Shown here piece after piece: positions 1 through 6,169 of a stretch of 8,041 bases of DNA. The stretch comes from Oscillospiraceae bacterium (GTDB lineage Bacteria; Bacillota; Clostridia; Oscillospirales; Acutalibacteraceae), in the NCBI GenBank assembly GCA_003520555.1, contig DOUO01000033.1:1-8041 (forward strand). The letters run 5' to 3'. A program made the translations under genes and the position numbers. A model generated the notes under the pieces. That model saw only the letters and a program-made list of their open reading frames with translations, did no database searches and was not told the DNA's origin. Within the stretch, counting starts at the first letter, position 1. Each line of letters opens with the position of its first letter.

Positions 1-1303
1 CGTTAGCGCTGCTGTTATAACCGCCGTTTACGCCGTTGTCATAGCCCCCGTTTTGAGCGATTGTTGAAGGCTGGGTTGAGTCTGTGGGATTTGTGGCGGC
101 TGTTGACGGAGCGACCGTGGTCGGTTGAGTTTCCGCAGGCTTATAATGCGACATTTTGTTCTTTGCGCAGGTTGACACGTCAAGGGTACCGTAAATTGCT
201 CCCGTTTTGTTCGGGTCGAGCTTTTCGGTAATGATTTTCATCGCCGTTCTGATTTTGTAGTCAAGCTCCTCGGGGAGACCGAGCTTTACGGTAATGTGAT
301 TATCGTAGTTAAAGGTGATATCATTGGGATTTTTGATATTGAGAGCGGTAACGTTTTTAACATCGTTGTCGGCAAGGCTGTTTGCCACGCTTTCAAGGAT
401 ATCGGAAACATTGCTGTCGTTGAACTGCAGGTAACTTCCGGGCTCTTTGTTGGTTACATCAGAGCAAACAAGCTCGGTTAAGCCCTTGCTGTTGTCCGGG
501 GTTTTTTCAAGAATTCTGCCCTTTGAGCTGACAATAAGGTATTCGTTGCCGTCCTTGACAGCGTATGTGGGAACAGCGTTTGTAATTTTAATAGTGACGG
601 TGTCGGGAATCGCGACGCCGATTTCCGCTTTTTCAACATAAGGCAGGTTTTCACTGATTTTTTCGGGTGTACTGCCCATTGCCGCTACGAATATGTTTTG
701 CTGCAGCGCTACATTTGAAAAACCGATGATTTGGTTGTCGTAGTAATAATCGTCGCCTTCGACGTCTATTTTTTCGGTTTTAAACAGAACCGTAAGACTT
801 AACACCACGCCGATGATAATTACCGCCAGAAAGATTGACGCCGAAATAATTATTCTGCGCTTACGCAGCTGTTTTGAGGTCATCGGCTTTTTATTGCGCT
901 TGATTACCTCGCGTTCCTGCTTGCGGATAATTTTAAGGCGCTTTTTTTGGCGTTGTTTTTCCGCGTACTCATCTATGTAATAGCCGTCCTCAAAATCCTG
1001 CGGCTTGAGGTTTCGGATGCGTTCCTCGCTTTCACGACGGAATTTTTCCTCACGGCTGATATTTTCAAACTTGGTAGTTTTTCCGGAATTGACCGCTTCC
1101 TCAATTTTGCTGGCGTTTTTTGTTGAGCCTTCCCTGTCAGGCTTTTCTTTTTTTGTTTTTTCCTTTTTCGGCTTTTTGGGCTTTTGCGAAGCCTTTTGCT
1201 TTTTTTCCTTTTTCTCTTGGTTTTTATGGTACTCCTGAGCCTGTTTTGCGGCTTCCTTCCTGCGCTTGGCAAGCTCCTTTTTATCCTTGGAATTCAACGC
1301 CAC
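1..1303 (-). CDS. ftsQ: Cell division protein FtsQ/DivIB, 3'-truncated by window edge
   Basis: Bitopic membrane scaffold of the divisome, recruiting or stabilising the FtsL/FtsB-type partners. From GTG 1303 the frame stays open to the window edge, giving 434 residues with no stop seen. Residues 1 to about 150 are hydrophilic and very rich in Lys, Glu, Gln and Arg, probably cytoplasmic, ending in the basic KQLRKRR. Residues 151-174 form one hydrophobic segment (IIISASIFLAVIIIGVVLSL onward). Next comes a POTRA-type domain, about 175-243, starting FKTEKIDVEGDDYYYDNQII and including LPYVEKAEIGVAIPDTVTIKI (220-240), which matches the family pattern of a conserved pro-tyr patch followed by a beta strand. 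A less conserved beta domain runs to about residue 387. The visible end (388-434) is low-complexity, Thr/Pro/Ser-rich and then Gly/Asn/Tyr-rich. Start choice, topology and cluster position agree with DivIB of Gram-positives. What lies beyond position 1 is unknown; ftsZ is a common neighbour. Confidence 0.9.
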   Translation of the reverse strand, partial: MALNSKDKKELAKRRKEAAKQAQEYHKNQEKKEKKQKASQKPKKPKKEKTKKEKPDREGSTKNASKIEEAVNSGKTTKFENISREEKFRRESEERIRNLKPQDFEDGYYIDEYAEKQRQKKRLKIIRKQEREVIKRNKKPMTSKQLRKRRIIISASIFLAVIIIGVVLSLTVLFKTEKIDVEGDDYYYDNQIIGFSNVALQQNIFVAAMGSTPEKISENLPYVEKAEIGVAIPDTVTIKITNAVPTYAVKDGNEYLIVSSKGRILEKTPDNSKGLTELVCSDVTNKEPGSYLQFNDSNVSDILESVANSLADNDVKNVTALNIKNPNDITFNYDNHITVKLGLPEELDYKIRTAMKIITEKLDPNKTGAIYGTLDVSTCAKNKMSHYKPAETQPTTVAPSTAATNPTDSTQPSTIAQNGGYDNGVNGGYNSSAN

Positions 1304-1310
1304 GGTCAAC

Positions 1311-1318
1311 CCTCCTTT
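1311..1318 (-). promoter_or_regulatory. Ribosome binding site that fixes the ftsQ start at GTG 1303
   Basis: The minus strand reads AAAGGAGG, a near-perfect Shine-Dalgarno. Three in-frame candidate starts follow: TTG at 1309 (one base away, too close), GTG at 1303 (seven bases, ideal) and TTG at 1297 (thirteen bases, too far). GTG 1303 is therefore chosen. The first in-frame ATG is not reached until about codon 141, inside a clearly coding region. Confidence 0.85.
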
Positions 1319-1345
1319 CGTTTTCACTTCCGCTGTATAAAAAAT

Positions 1346-2599
1346 TTATATCTTTTTTACGTCCGCTCCGAGCGAGCAGAGCGTTTGTTCAAGGCTTTCG
1401 TAACCTCGTTCCAAATACTGAACTCCGTTTACCGTTGTGTATGATTCGGCGCACAAGCCCGCAGCGACAAGCGCCGCGGCTCCGCGCAGGTCGGTTGCGT
1501 CCACGGTGGCTCCGTACAAAGCGGGAACTCCCTCGGCAACGCAAACCTTGCCTTCGGTTTTTAAACACGCGCCCATACGGGAAAGCTCGCTGACGTGCCG
1601 GTAACGGTTTTCGAAAATGTTTTCCACAAATACGCTTGTTCCCTTTGCGACGCACGCCGCCGCCAAAACAGGCGCCTGAGCGTCGGTGGGAAAACCGGGG
1701 TACGGCATTGTACGCACGGTTTTCATTGATTTAAGCCTTTGAGGAGCGGTAAATTCCAGCTCTCCGCCGCGGCTTATTATTTTGCAGCCGGATTCCTCAA
1801 ACACGGGAATAACCGCGCCGAGGTGCGAAGGCACGGCTCCTTTAAGCGTGATTTTTGACCCTGTGACCGCTGCGCAGCTCATCAGAGTCGCGGCGGCAAT
1901 ACGGTCGGGAATTATTGTATGGGAGCAGGCGTGAAGGCTTTTTACGCCGTCAATTACAATTACTCCCTCGCCCGCGCCGTAAATACAGGCGCCGCAGCTG
2001 TTTAAGTAAGCGGCAAGGTCGCTTATTTCGGGTTCTCTTGCCGCGTTTGTTATTGTTGTAGTGCCGCCGGCGGTTGCCGCGGCAATCATGATGTCCTCTG
2101 TCGCGCCTACGCTCGGAAACGACAGCGTAATTCTGCTGCCGGTAAGACCGTATGGCGCGGAACATTCAAGATACCCGTGCTTTTCCCTGATGAGCGCGCC
2201 CAGAGCCTTGAGCCCCTTGAGGTGCATATCAATAGGCCTTTGACCTATTTCGCAGCCGCCCGGAAGCGTTAGCCTCGCGCTTTTTGCCGAGGCGAGCAAC
2301 GCGCCGAGAAACACGATGGAGCTGCGCGTTTTGCGCATCAGTTCGTCGGGAATATCACTTTTAAGCGCTCCGTCGCTTTTAATTATAAGCGTATGAGCGC
2401 TGCGGCTGACCTTGCAGCCTAAGTATCTCAGAATACGGCATGAAGCCTCAACGTCCGACAAAACCGGACAGTTATAGATTACGTTTTCACCCTTTGCCAG
2501 AAGCGTAGCGGCTAAAATCGGCAGCGCGCTGTTTTTCGCGCCCTGAATTTTAACCGCGCCGCTGAGCTTTTGACGACCTGCCACAATCAGCTTTGACAC
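1346..2599 (-). CDS. murA: UDP-N-acetylglucosamine 1-carboxyvinyltransferase (MurA)
   Basis: Cytosolic enzyme for the first committed step of peptidoglycan synthesis: enolpyruvyl transfer from PEP to UDP-GlcNAc. It is the target of fosfomycin. 417 residues, the normal length. Key family residues are visible: Lys22-Asn23 in GAKNSALP (20-27); Cys116 in GGCEIGQRP (114-122), at the position of the catalytic, fosfomycin-reactive cysteine; Arg121; Asp306 in GFPTDAQAP (302-310), the proposed base; Arg332 in ENRYRH (330-335); and Arg398 in YLERGYE (395-401). Because the active-site residue is Cys and not Asp, intrinsic fosfomycin resistance by that route is not expected. The start is GTG, read from AAGAGGG seven bases upstream, which lies inside a hairpin. 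The protein has 15 cysteines, high for its size. Many Gram-positives carry two MurA paralogues; this cluster-linked copy need not be the only one. Confidence 0.96.
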   Translation of the reverse strand: MSKLIVAGRQKLSGAVKIQGAKNSALPILAATLLAKGENVIYNCPVLSDVEASCRILRYLGCKVSRSAHTLIIKSDGALKSDIPDELMRKTRSSIVFLGALLASAKSARLTLPGGCEIGQRPIDMHLKGLKALGALIREKHGYLECSAPYGLTGSRITLSFPSVGATEDIMIAAATAGGTTTITNAAREPEISDLAAYLNSCGACIYGAGEGVIVIDGVKSLHACSHTIIPDRIAAATLMSCAAVTGSKITLKGAVPSHLGAVIPVFEESGCKIISRGGELEFTAPQRLKSMKTVRTMPYPGFPTDAQAPVLAAACVAKGTSVFVENIFENRYRHVSELSRMGACLKTEGKVCVAEGVPALYGATVDATDLRGAAALVAAGLCAESYTTVNGVQYLERGYESLEQTLCSLGADVKKI

Positions 2600-2607
2600 A
2601 GTAACAC

Positions 2608-2643
2608 CCTCTTACATAATTTCAATTCATTTTATGTAAGAGG
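2608..2643 (-). promoter_or_regulatory. Perfect 12-bp hairpin covering the murA ribosome binding site
   Basis: A perfect inverted repeat has arms at 2643-2632 (CCTCTTACATAA in mRNA sense) and 2619-2608 (TTATGTAAGAGG), with a 12-base AT-rich loop. The murA Shine-Dalgarno AAGAGGG (2613-2607) lies almost wholly within the 3' arm, with a 7-base spacer to the GTG start at 2599. Four of the twelve pairs are G-C. The 5' arm begins 20 bases after the last base of the murG stop codon. No T-run follows the 3' arm, so an intrinsic terminator is unlikely. Folded, the hairpin should hide the murA ribosome binding site; this function is inferred from geometry alone. Confidence 0.65.
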
Positions 2644-2663
2644 CGCGCGAATGTGATTGCAGC

Positions 2664-3782
2664 TCAGCGTGATTCCAAGGTCTTTTTGATGACGGAATAG
2701 ATGCGTTCGTTGGCGTTTACTATTGCCATTTTTTTGGCGTTTTGGGTGTAGGCTTCAAGCACCGATGAATCCGACAGCATCGCGTCCGCCTTTTTCATGA
2801 GCAGCTCGCCCGAAAGCTCGCTTTCCTCAATGATGTCCGCCGCGCCTGCGTCAACCAGCGCCATAGCGTTGTGGTACTGGTGGTTTTCCGCCACGTTGGG
2901 CGAAGGAATAAGGATTGACGGCTTGCCCATTGCCTGAATTTCGCTGAGGGTGATGGCTCCCGCGCGGCTGATTACCAAATCCGCCGCCGCCATACATTCG
3001 GGCATATTGTCAATATACGGTCTTATATCAAGATTTGAACATTCTTCGATGTCGGTTCCCTTTTCCCTGACAAGCGCGGGGAACCAGTCGCCGTAGCTTC
3101 CGTAAGCGTGGATATGCTGATATTTGCAGTCCCTGCCGCTTCTTGCGACAAAGTCCGCCATGGCTTCGTTTATTACCTGCGCGCCGAGGCTTCCGCCGAA
3201 CGACAGCACTACGGGTCTGCCGTCAAGTCCGAGCTTTTTGCGGCTTTCAGCCTTGTCGGCGGTAAGGATTTCCTCGCGCACGGGATTGCCCGTGACAACG
3301 GTATCAACATCGGCAAAAAATTTTTTTGCCGCCGCGACAGCTACCATAACCTTGACGACGCGTTTCCTGAGCATTTTGTTTGTTATGCCGGGATAAGCGT
3401 TTTGTTCATGGATAAGGCAGGGCACGCCGAGCTTTGATGCCGCCTTTACGACGGGACCCGACACATATCCGCCGGTGCCGATACAGATGTCGGGTTTAAA
3501 CTCCCTGATAATCTTTTTGGAATCCGCGGTTGATTTTATCGCGCGTTCAACGGTTTTTATGTTTTCGACGGTATCCCTGGGCGAAAAGCCGCGCTTGAAG
3601 CCGCTGATGGAAATTGATTTTATGGGATAGCCTGCCTGCTTTACAAGTCGCTGTTCCATGCCGTCCTCGTTGCCGATAAACAGAAATTCGGCGTCGGGAC
3701 GCTTTTGCTTAATATATCCTGCGATGGCGAGTGCGGGGTTGATGTGGCCTGCAGTGCCGCCTCCCGCGAGTAATACCTTCAT
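2664..3782 (-). CDS. murG: UDP-GlcNAc:lipid I N-acetylglucosaminyltransferase (MurG)
   Basis: Peripheral membrane GT-B glycosyltransferase that adds GlcNAc to lipid I, giving lipid II, on the cytoplasmic face. At 372 residues it is of normal length. Family motifs are all visible: the N-terminal glycine loop GGGTAGH (7-13) with His13; GGYVSGP (104-110); IHEQN (124-128); TGNPVR (164-169) at the domain junction; GGSLGA (196-201), the second glycine loop; SRAGAITLSE (272-281), the nucleotide-sugar signature with Arg273 and Glu281; and ENHQ (299-302), matching the usual DDHQ/ENHQ stretch near the donor site. The ATG start has a strong ribosome binding site and leads straight into the first Rossmann strand. 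It lies between ftsW, as in many Firmicutes, and murA. The 64-base gap to murA is the longest in the window and holds a hairpin. Confidence 0.97.
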   Translation of the reverse strand: MKVLLAGGGTAGHINPALAIAGYIKQKRPDAEFLFIGNEDGMEQRLVKQAGYPIKSISISGFKRGFSPRDTVENIKTVERAIKSTADSKKIIREFKPDICIGTGGYVSGPVVKAASKLGVPCLIHEQNAYPGITNKMLRKRVVKVMVAVAAAKKFFADVDTVVTGNPVREEILTADKAESRKKLGLDGRPVVLSFGGSLGAQVINEAMADFVARSGRDCKYQHIHAYGSYGDWFPALVREKGTDIEECSNLDIRPYIDNMPECMAAADLVISRAGAITLSEIQAMGKPSILIPSPNVAENHQYHNAMALVDAGAADIIEESELSGELLMKKADAMLSDSSVLEAYTQNAKKMAIVNANERIYSVIKKTLESR

Positions 3783-3788
3783 AAAAAA

Positions 3789-3794
3789 CTCCTT
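3789..3794 (-). promoter_or_regulatory. Ribosome binding site of murG
   Basis: The minus strand reads AAGGAG followed by six T residues and the ATG at 3782. It begins two bases after the ftsW stop codon (TAA, 3799-3797). A ribosome terminating on ftsW would therefore sit on or next to this site, so re-initiation is plausible. Confidence 0.8.
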
Positions 3795-3796
3795 GA

Positions 3797-5056
3797 TTAC
3801 TGTCTTTCGATGTTAGCCGTGCGTGAAATTGAAAGGACAATGCCCATCTGCGCCAGAAGCATGATCAGCGACGAACCTCCGTAGCTGAAGAACGGCAGAC
3901 TGATACCCGTGTTCGGCAGCCAGTCGGTGATAACAAGAATATTAAGCACAACCTGTATTCCGATTTGCGAGGTGAGTCCTATGCCAAGCAGCTTGCCGAA
4001 TTTATCCTTCGCGCGCAGCGAAAGCGTGATTCCCCTCCACACAAGAAGGGCAAAAATAAGCAGGATGATTGCCGCGCCGATAAGTCCGAGCTCCTCAACC
4101 ACAATCGCGAAGATAAAGTCGTTTTGAGGTTCGGGAAGATAGAGGTATTTTTGGCGTGACTGTCCGAGTCCGAGTCCCCACAAGCCGCCGCTGCCGATGG
4201 CGTAAAGCGAGTTGCGCGTCTGCCAGGTTGTCTGCCACATTTCCTCGGTTGTGTATTCAAGCGACTGTCCCCAGCCGTCCATACGGCTCATGGCGTAGGT
4301 CAAACCGCCTGTTACCGCAAGCAGAAGCACAAGTCCCAACAGGGCTATGCCGCCGATTGCGAGATATTTTGTTTTCATTCCGCCGATATAGAGCATCAGC
4401 ACGGTGAGCATACCGATAATAACGATACCGGAATAATGCGGCTCAAGGAAAAGCAGCACGGCGATACTGCCGAATACAATCAAGCCGGGCAGTACGCTGA
4501 ACTTCGGGAGCTGCATTTTATTATAATATTTACTTGCCCAGTGAGCAAAGAACAGAATTACCGCGAATTTTGCGATTTCGGACGGCTGGATGTTGAACAT
4601 TCCAAGCGGTATCCAGCGTTTTACGCCGCCGTCGCCCGACGGCAAAATCAAAACTACGAGCAGAGCCACGTAAGCCACGCCAAGTACGATTGGCGCGATT
4701 TGGTGCAGCTTATTGTAATTGAACAGCGACATAACCGCCATTCCGGCTACGCCCAAAACAATGAAGATGAGCTGGCGCACGAGGTAATAATAGCTGTCGC
4801 CCTGCGTGTAATACGAAAACGCGTAGCTTGCCGAAAACATCATGATTGTGCCGACTGTCAGGAGCACAAAAATGATTATGCAGAACGGCAGGTCAATGCC
4901 CATGCCGACGTCAAACCACTTTGCGTTTTTCATCTTCCTTTGGCGCGGTCTGCGTATGAAAAACTTTTCTTTTTTGGAGTTTTGCGCCGCCCGGTATTCG
5001 TCGTCATAAATTCGGTTGACGTCGCCCTTGAGCAGCAGCTTAAAGTTTGGAGCCAA
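3797..5056 (-). CDS. ftsW: FtsW/SpoVE-type SEDS peptidoglycan glycosyltransferase
   Basis: Polytopic membrane protein of the SEDS family that polymerises lipid II into glycan strands at the division site, working with a class B PBP such as the one encoded upstream. 419 residues from a TTG start. Residues 1 to about 53 are hydrophilic and basic (including FIRRPRQRKMK) and should be cytoplasmic. About ten membrane segments follow from residue 54. Family signatures: KRWIPLGMFNIQPSE (146-160), LEPHYSG (204-210), LPEPQNDFIFA (308-318) with Asp313 at the position of the essential SEDS aspartate, VEELGLIG (320-327), and PNTGISLPFFSYGGSS (381-396). SpoVE and RodA are close relatives. Position in the dcw cluster and pairing with the FtsI-like protein favour FtsW, although a sporulation role cannot be excluded. 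The stop codon lies directly against the murG ribosome binding site, which suggests translational coupling. Confidence 0.93.
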   Translation of the reverse strand: MAPNFKLLLKGDVNRIYDDEYRAAQNSKKEKFFIRRPRQRKMKNAKWFDVGMGIDLPFCIIIFVLLTVGTIMMFSASYAFSYYTQGDSYYYLVRQLIFIVLGVAGMAVMSLFNYNKLHQIAPIVLGVAYVALLVVLILPSGDGGVKRWIPLGMFNIQPSEIAKFAVILFFAHWASKYYNKMQLPKFSVLPGLIVFGSIAVLLFLEPHYSGIVIIGMLTVLMLYIGGMKTKYLAIGGIALLGLVLLLAVTGGLTYAMSRMDGWGQSLEYTTEEMWQTTWQTRNSLYAIGSGGLWGLGLGQSRQKYLYLPEPQNDFIFAIVVEELGLIGAAIILLIFALLVWRGITLSLRAKDKFGKLLGIGLTSQIGIQVVLNILVITDWLPNTGISLPFFSYGGSSLIMLLAQMGIVLSISRTANIERQ

Positions 5057-5065
5057 AATCCAAAA

Positions 5066-5073
5066 CCCCTTTC
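5066..5073 (-). promoter_or_regulatory. Ribosome binding site of ftsW (supports a TTG start)
   Basis: The minus strand reads GAAAGGGG, ending nine bases before the TTG at 5056. There is no in-frame ATG near it: the first is residue 42 of the product, and that one has only a purine-rich run (AAAGGAAG) directly abutting it, too close to serve well. An in-frame ATT immediately precedes the TTG, but ATT starts are very rare. The TTG is therefore preferred. This site lies in the loop or stem of possible hairpins described in the findings. Confidence 0.6.
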
Positions 5074-5095
5074 GTTGCCGGATTTTATTTGCCTT

Positions 5096-6127
5096 TTATT
5101 TAGTGCCTAACATTACCAGCATAAAGGAAATTGCCGCGAAGATTGCGGTAACAAGGCTGAACACCCCTACGATTTTTACTTCGCTCCAGCCGCACATTTC
5201 AAAATGGTGGTGGATCGGAGTCATTTTGAACAGGCGTTTGCCGTGAGTAATTTTAAAGTAGCTTACCTGCAGGATTACCGAGAACATTTCACACAGGTAA
5301 ACGATGCCCATCGGGAGCAGTAAGACAGGCATCCCGGTGGCGAATGCCATCGCGCACACAATGCCGCCCAAAAACAGCGAGCCTGTGTCGCCCATGAAAA
5401 CCTTTGCCGGGTGGAAATTCCATACCAAAAAGCCCAGGCATCCGCCGGCAACAGCCGCGCTTAAGGCGGTGAGGCCGAGAGCGTAGGTGGCGCTGGCGAT
5501 AAGCATAAAGCCTACTGCTACAAAAAAGGTTATTGAACCCACAAGGCCGTCAACGCCGTCGGTAAGGTTTACGGCGTTAACAACGCCTACGATAACAATT
5601 GCCGAAATGATGTAATAGAAGAAACCGAGGTCAACTTCGCCGACAAACGGAATAATTGTTGTTGTTCCGCAGCCGGAAAAACCGAGAACCGCGAGGTATA
5701 TTGCCGCGGAAGCGAATTGCAGAACAAGCTTTTGCTTTGCGGTGAGTCCGAGGTTGCGTTTCTTTACAGCCTTGGTGTAATCGTCAAAAAAGCCGATTAA
5801 GCCGTTTGCAAGCGCAAGTCCCAGACCCGCGAAGATATAAATGGTTTCCTTACCCATATTTGAGCGGTAGGTGTCGATAAATTCGGTTCCCGTCAGCATA
5901 TAAACAACGGTGCTGATAAGTCCGACGGATACGATTGCGACTATGAACATGATGCCGCCCATAATGGGAGTGCCCTGCTTTTGTTTATGCCAGCTGGGGC
6001 CGTCCTCAAGAATTGTCTGTCCGAAGTGAAGTTTATGAAGATATGGAATCAGAAATTTTCCGACGATTGCCGAAATTGCGAAGGCAAGTATTGCCGCGCA
6101 AAATGTCCAGACACCGTAAACTATCAT
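5096..6127 (-). CDS. mraY: Phospho-N-acetylmuramoyl-pentapeptide transferase (MraY)
   Basis: Integral membrane enzyme that transfers phospho-MurNAc-pentapeptide from UDP to undecaprenyl phosphate, making lipid I on the cytoplasmic face. At 343 residues it is close to the usual family length. Recognisable family motifs in order: HKQKQGTPIMGG (47-58); FFDDYTKAVKKRNLGLT (113-129) with the Asp115-Asp116 pair implicated in Mg2+/substrate binding; NAVNLTDGVDG (184-194); HPAKVFMGDTGSL (239-251) with Asp247; and PIHHHFE (304-310), the family's histidine-rich loop. Between them are about ten hydrophobic segments, as expected. The ATG start puts a hydrophobic helix right at the N-terminus, as in the family. 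In many Firmicutes murD follows mraY; here ftsW follows after 39 bases. No key residue is missing. Confidence 0.97.
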   Translation of the reverse strand: MIVYGVWTFCAAILAFAISAIVGKFLIPYLHKLHFGQTILEDGPSWHKQKQGTPIMGGIMFIVAIVSVGLISTVVYMLTGTEFIDTYRSNMGKETIYIFAGLGLALANGLIGFFDDYTKAVKKRNLGLTAKQKLVLQFASAAIYLAVLGFSGCGTTTIIPFVGEVDLGFFYYIISAIVIVGVVNAVNLTDGVDGLVGSITFFVAVGFMLIASATYALGLTALSAAVAGGCLGFLVWNFHPAKVFMGDTGSLFLGGIVCAMAFATGMPVLLLPMGIVYLCEMFSVILQVSYFKITHGKRLFKMTPIHHHFEMCGWSEVKIVGVFSLVTAIFAAISFMLVMLGTK

Positions 6128-6136
6128 TTTTATCTG

Positions 6137-6144
6137 TCCTCTCT
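6137..6144 (-). promoter_or_regulatory. Ribosome binding site of mraY
   Basis: The minus strand reads AGAGAGGA, nine bases before the ATG at 6127. It lies in the 42-base gap after the transpeptidase stop codon. That gap contains no convincing promoter or terminator, so mraY is probably read on the upstream transcript. Confidence 0.7.
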
Positions 6145-6169
6145 TTAAATAATAGCCCTCATTATATTT

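Noticed and set aside
1148..1154. A run of seven A residues in ftsQ (mRNA sense A AAA AAA G), which could act as a slippery frameshift site.
   Set aside because: Runs of A are expected from a lysine-rich stretch. There is no obvious stimulatory structure, and the other frame gives only a basic low-complexity peptide of no recognisable family.
1336..1350. TATAAA-AAA-TTTATA palindrome just after the murA stop.
   Set aside because: Only six A-T pairs and a three-base loop; expected by chance in AT-rich spacer and too weak to act as a terminator.
1120..1593. A 157-codon plus-strand open frame spanning the start of ftsQ and the end of murA.
   Set aside because: It is opposite two well-supported genes and its Phe/Leu/Ser-rich start is just the complement of the lysine-rich ftsQ head.
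2608..2643. The murG-murA hairpin as an intrinsic terminator.
   Set aside because: The 3' arm is followed by GTGTTACT and not by a T-run in mRNA sense, the stem is AU-rich, and murA begins nine bases later.
4436..5110. A 224-codon plus-strand open frame opposite ftsW.
   Set aside because: Again codon-aligned with the real gene, His/Asn/Gln-rich with no recognisable fold, and explained by sense codon choice.
6161..6166. TATAAT on the minus strand between the transpeptidase gene and mraY, a possible -10 box.
   Set aside because: No sequence resembling TTGACA lies at the right distance upstream; the area is GC-rich coding sequence.
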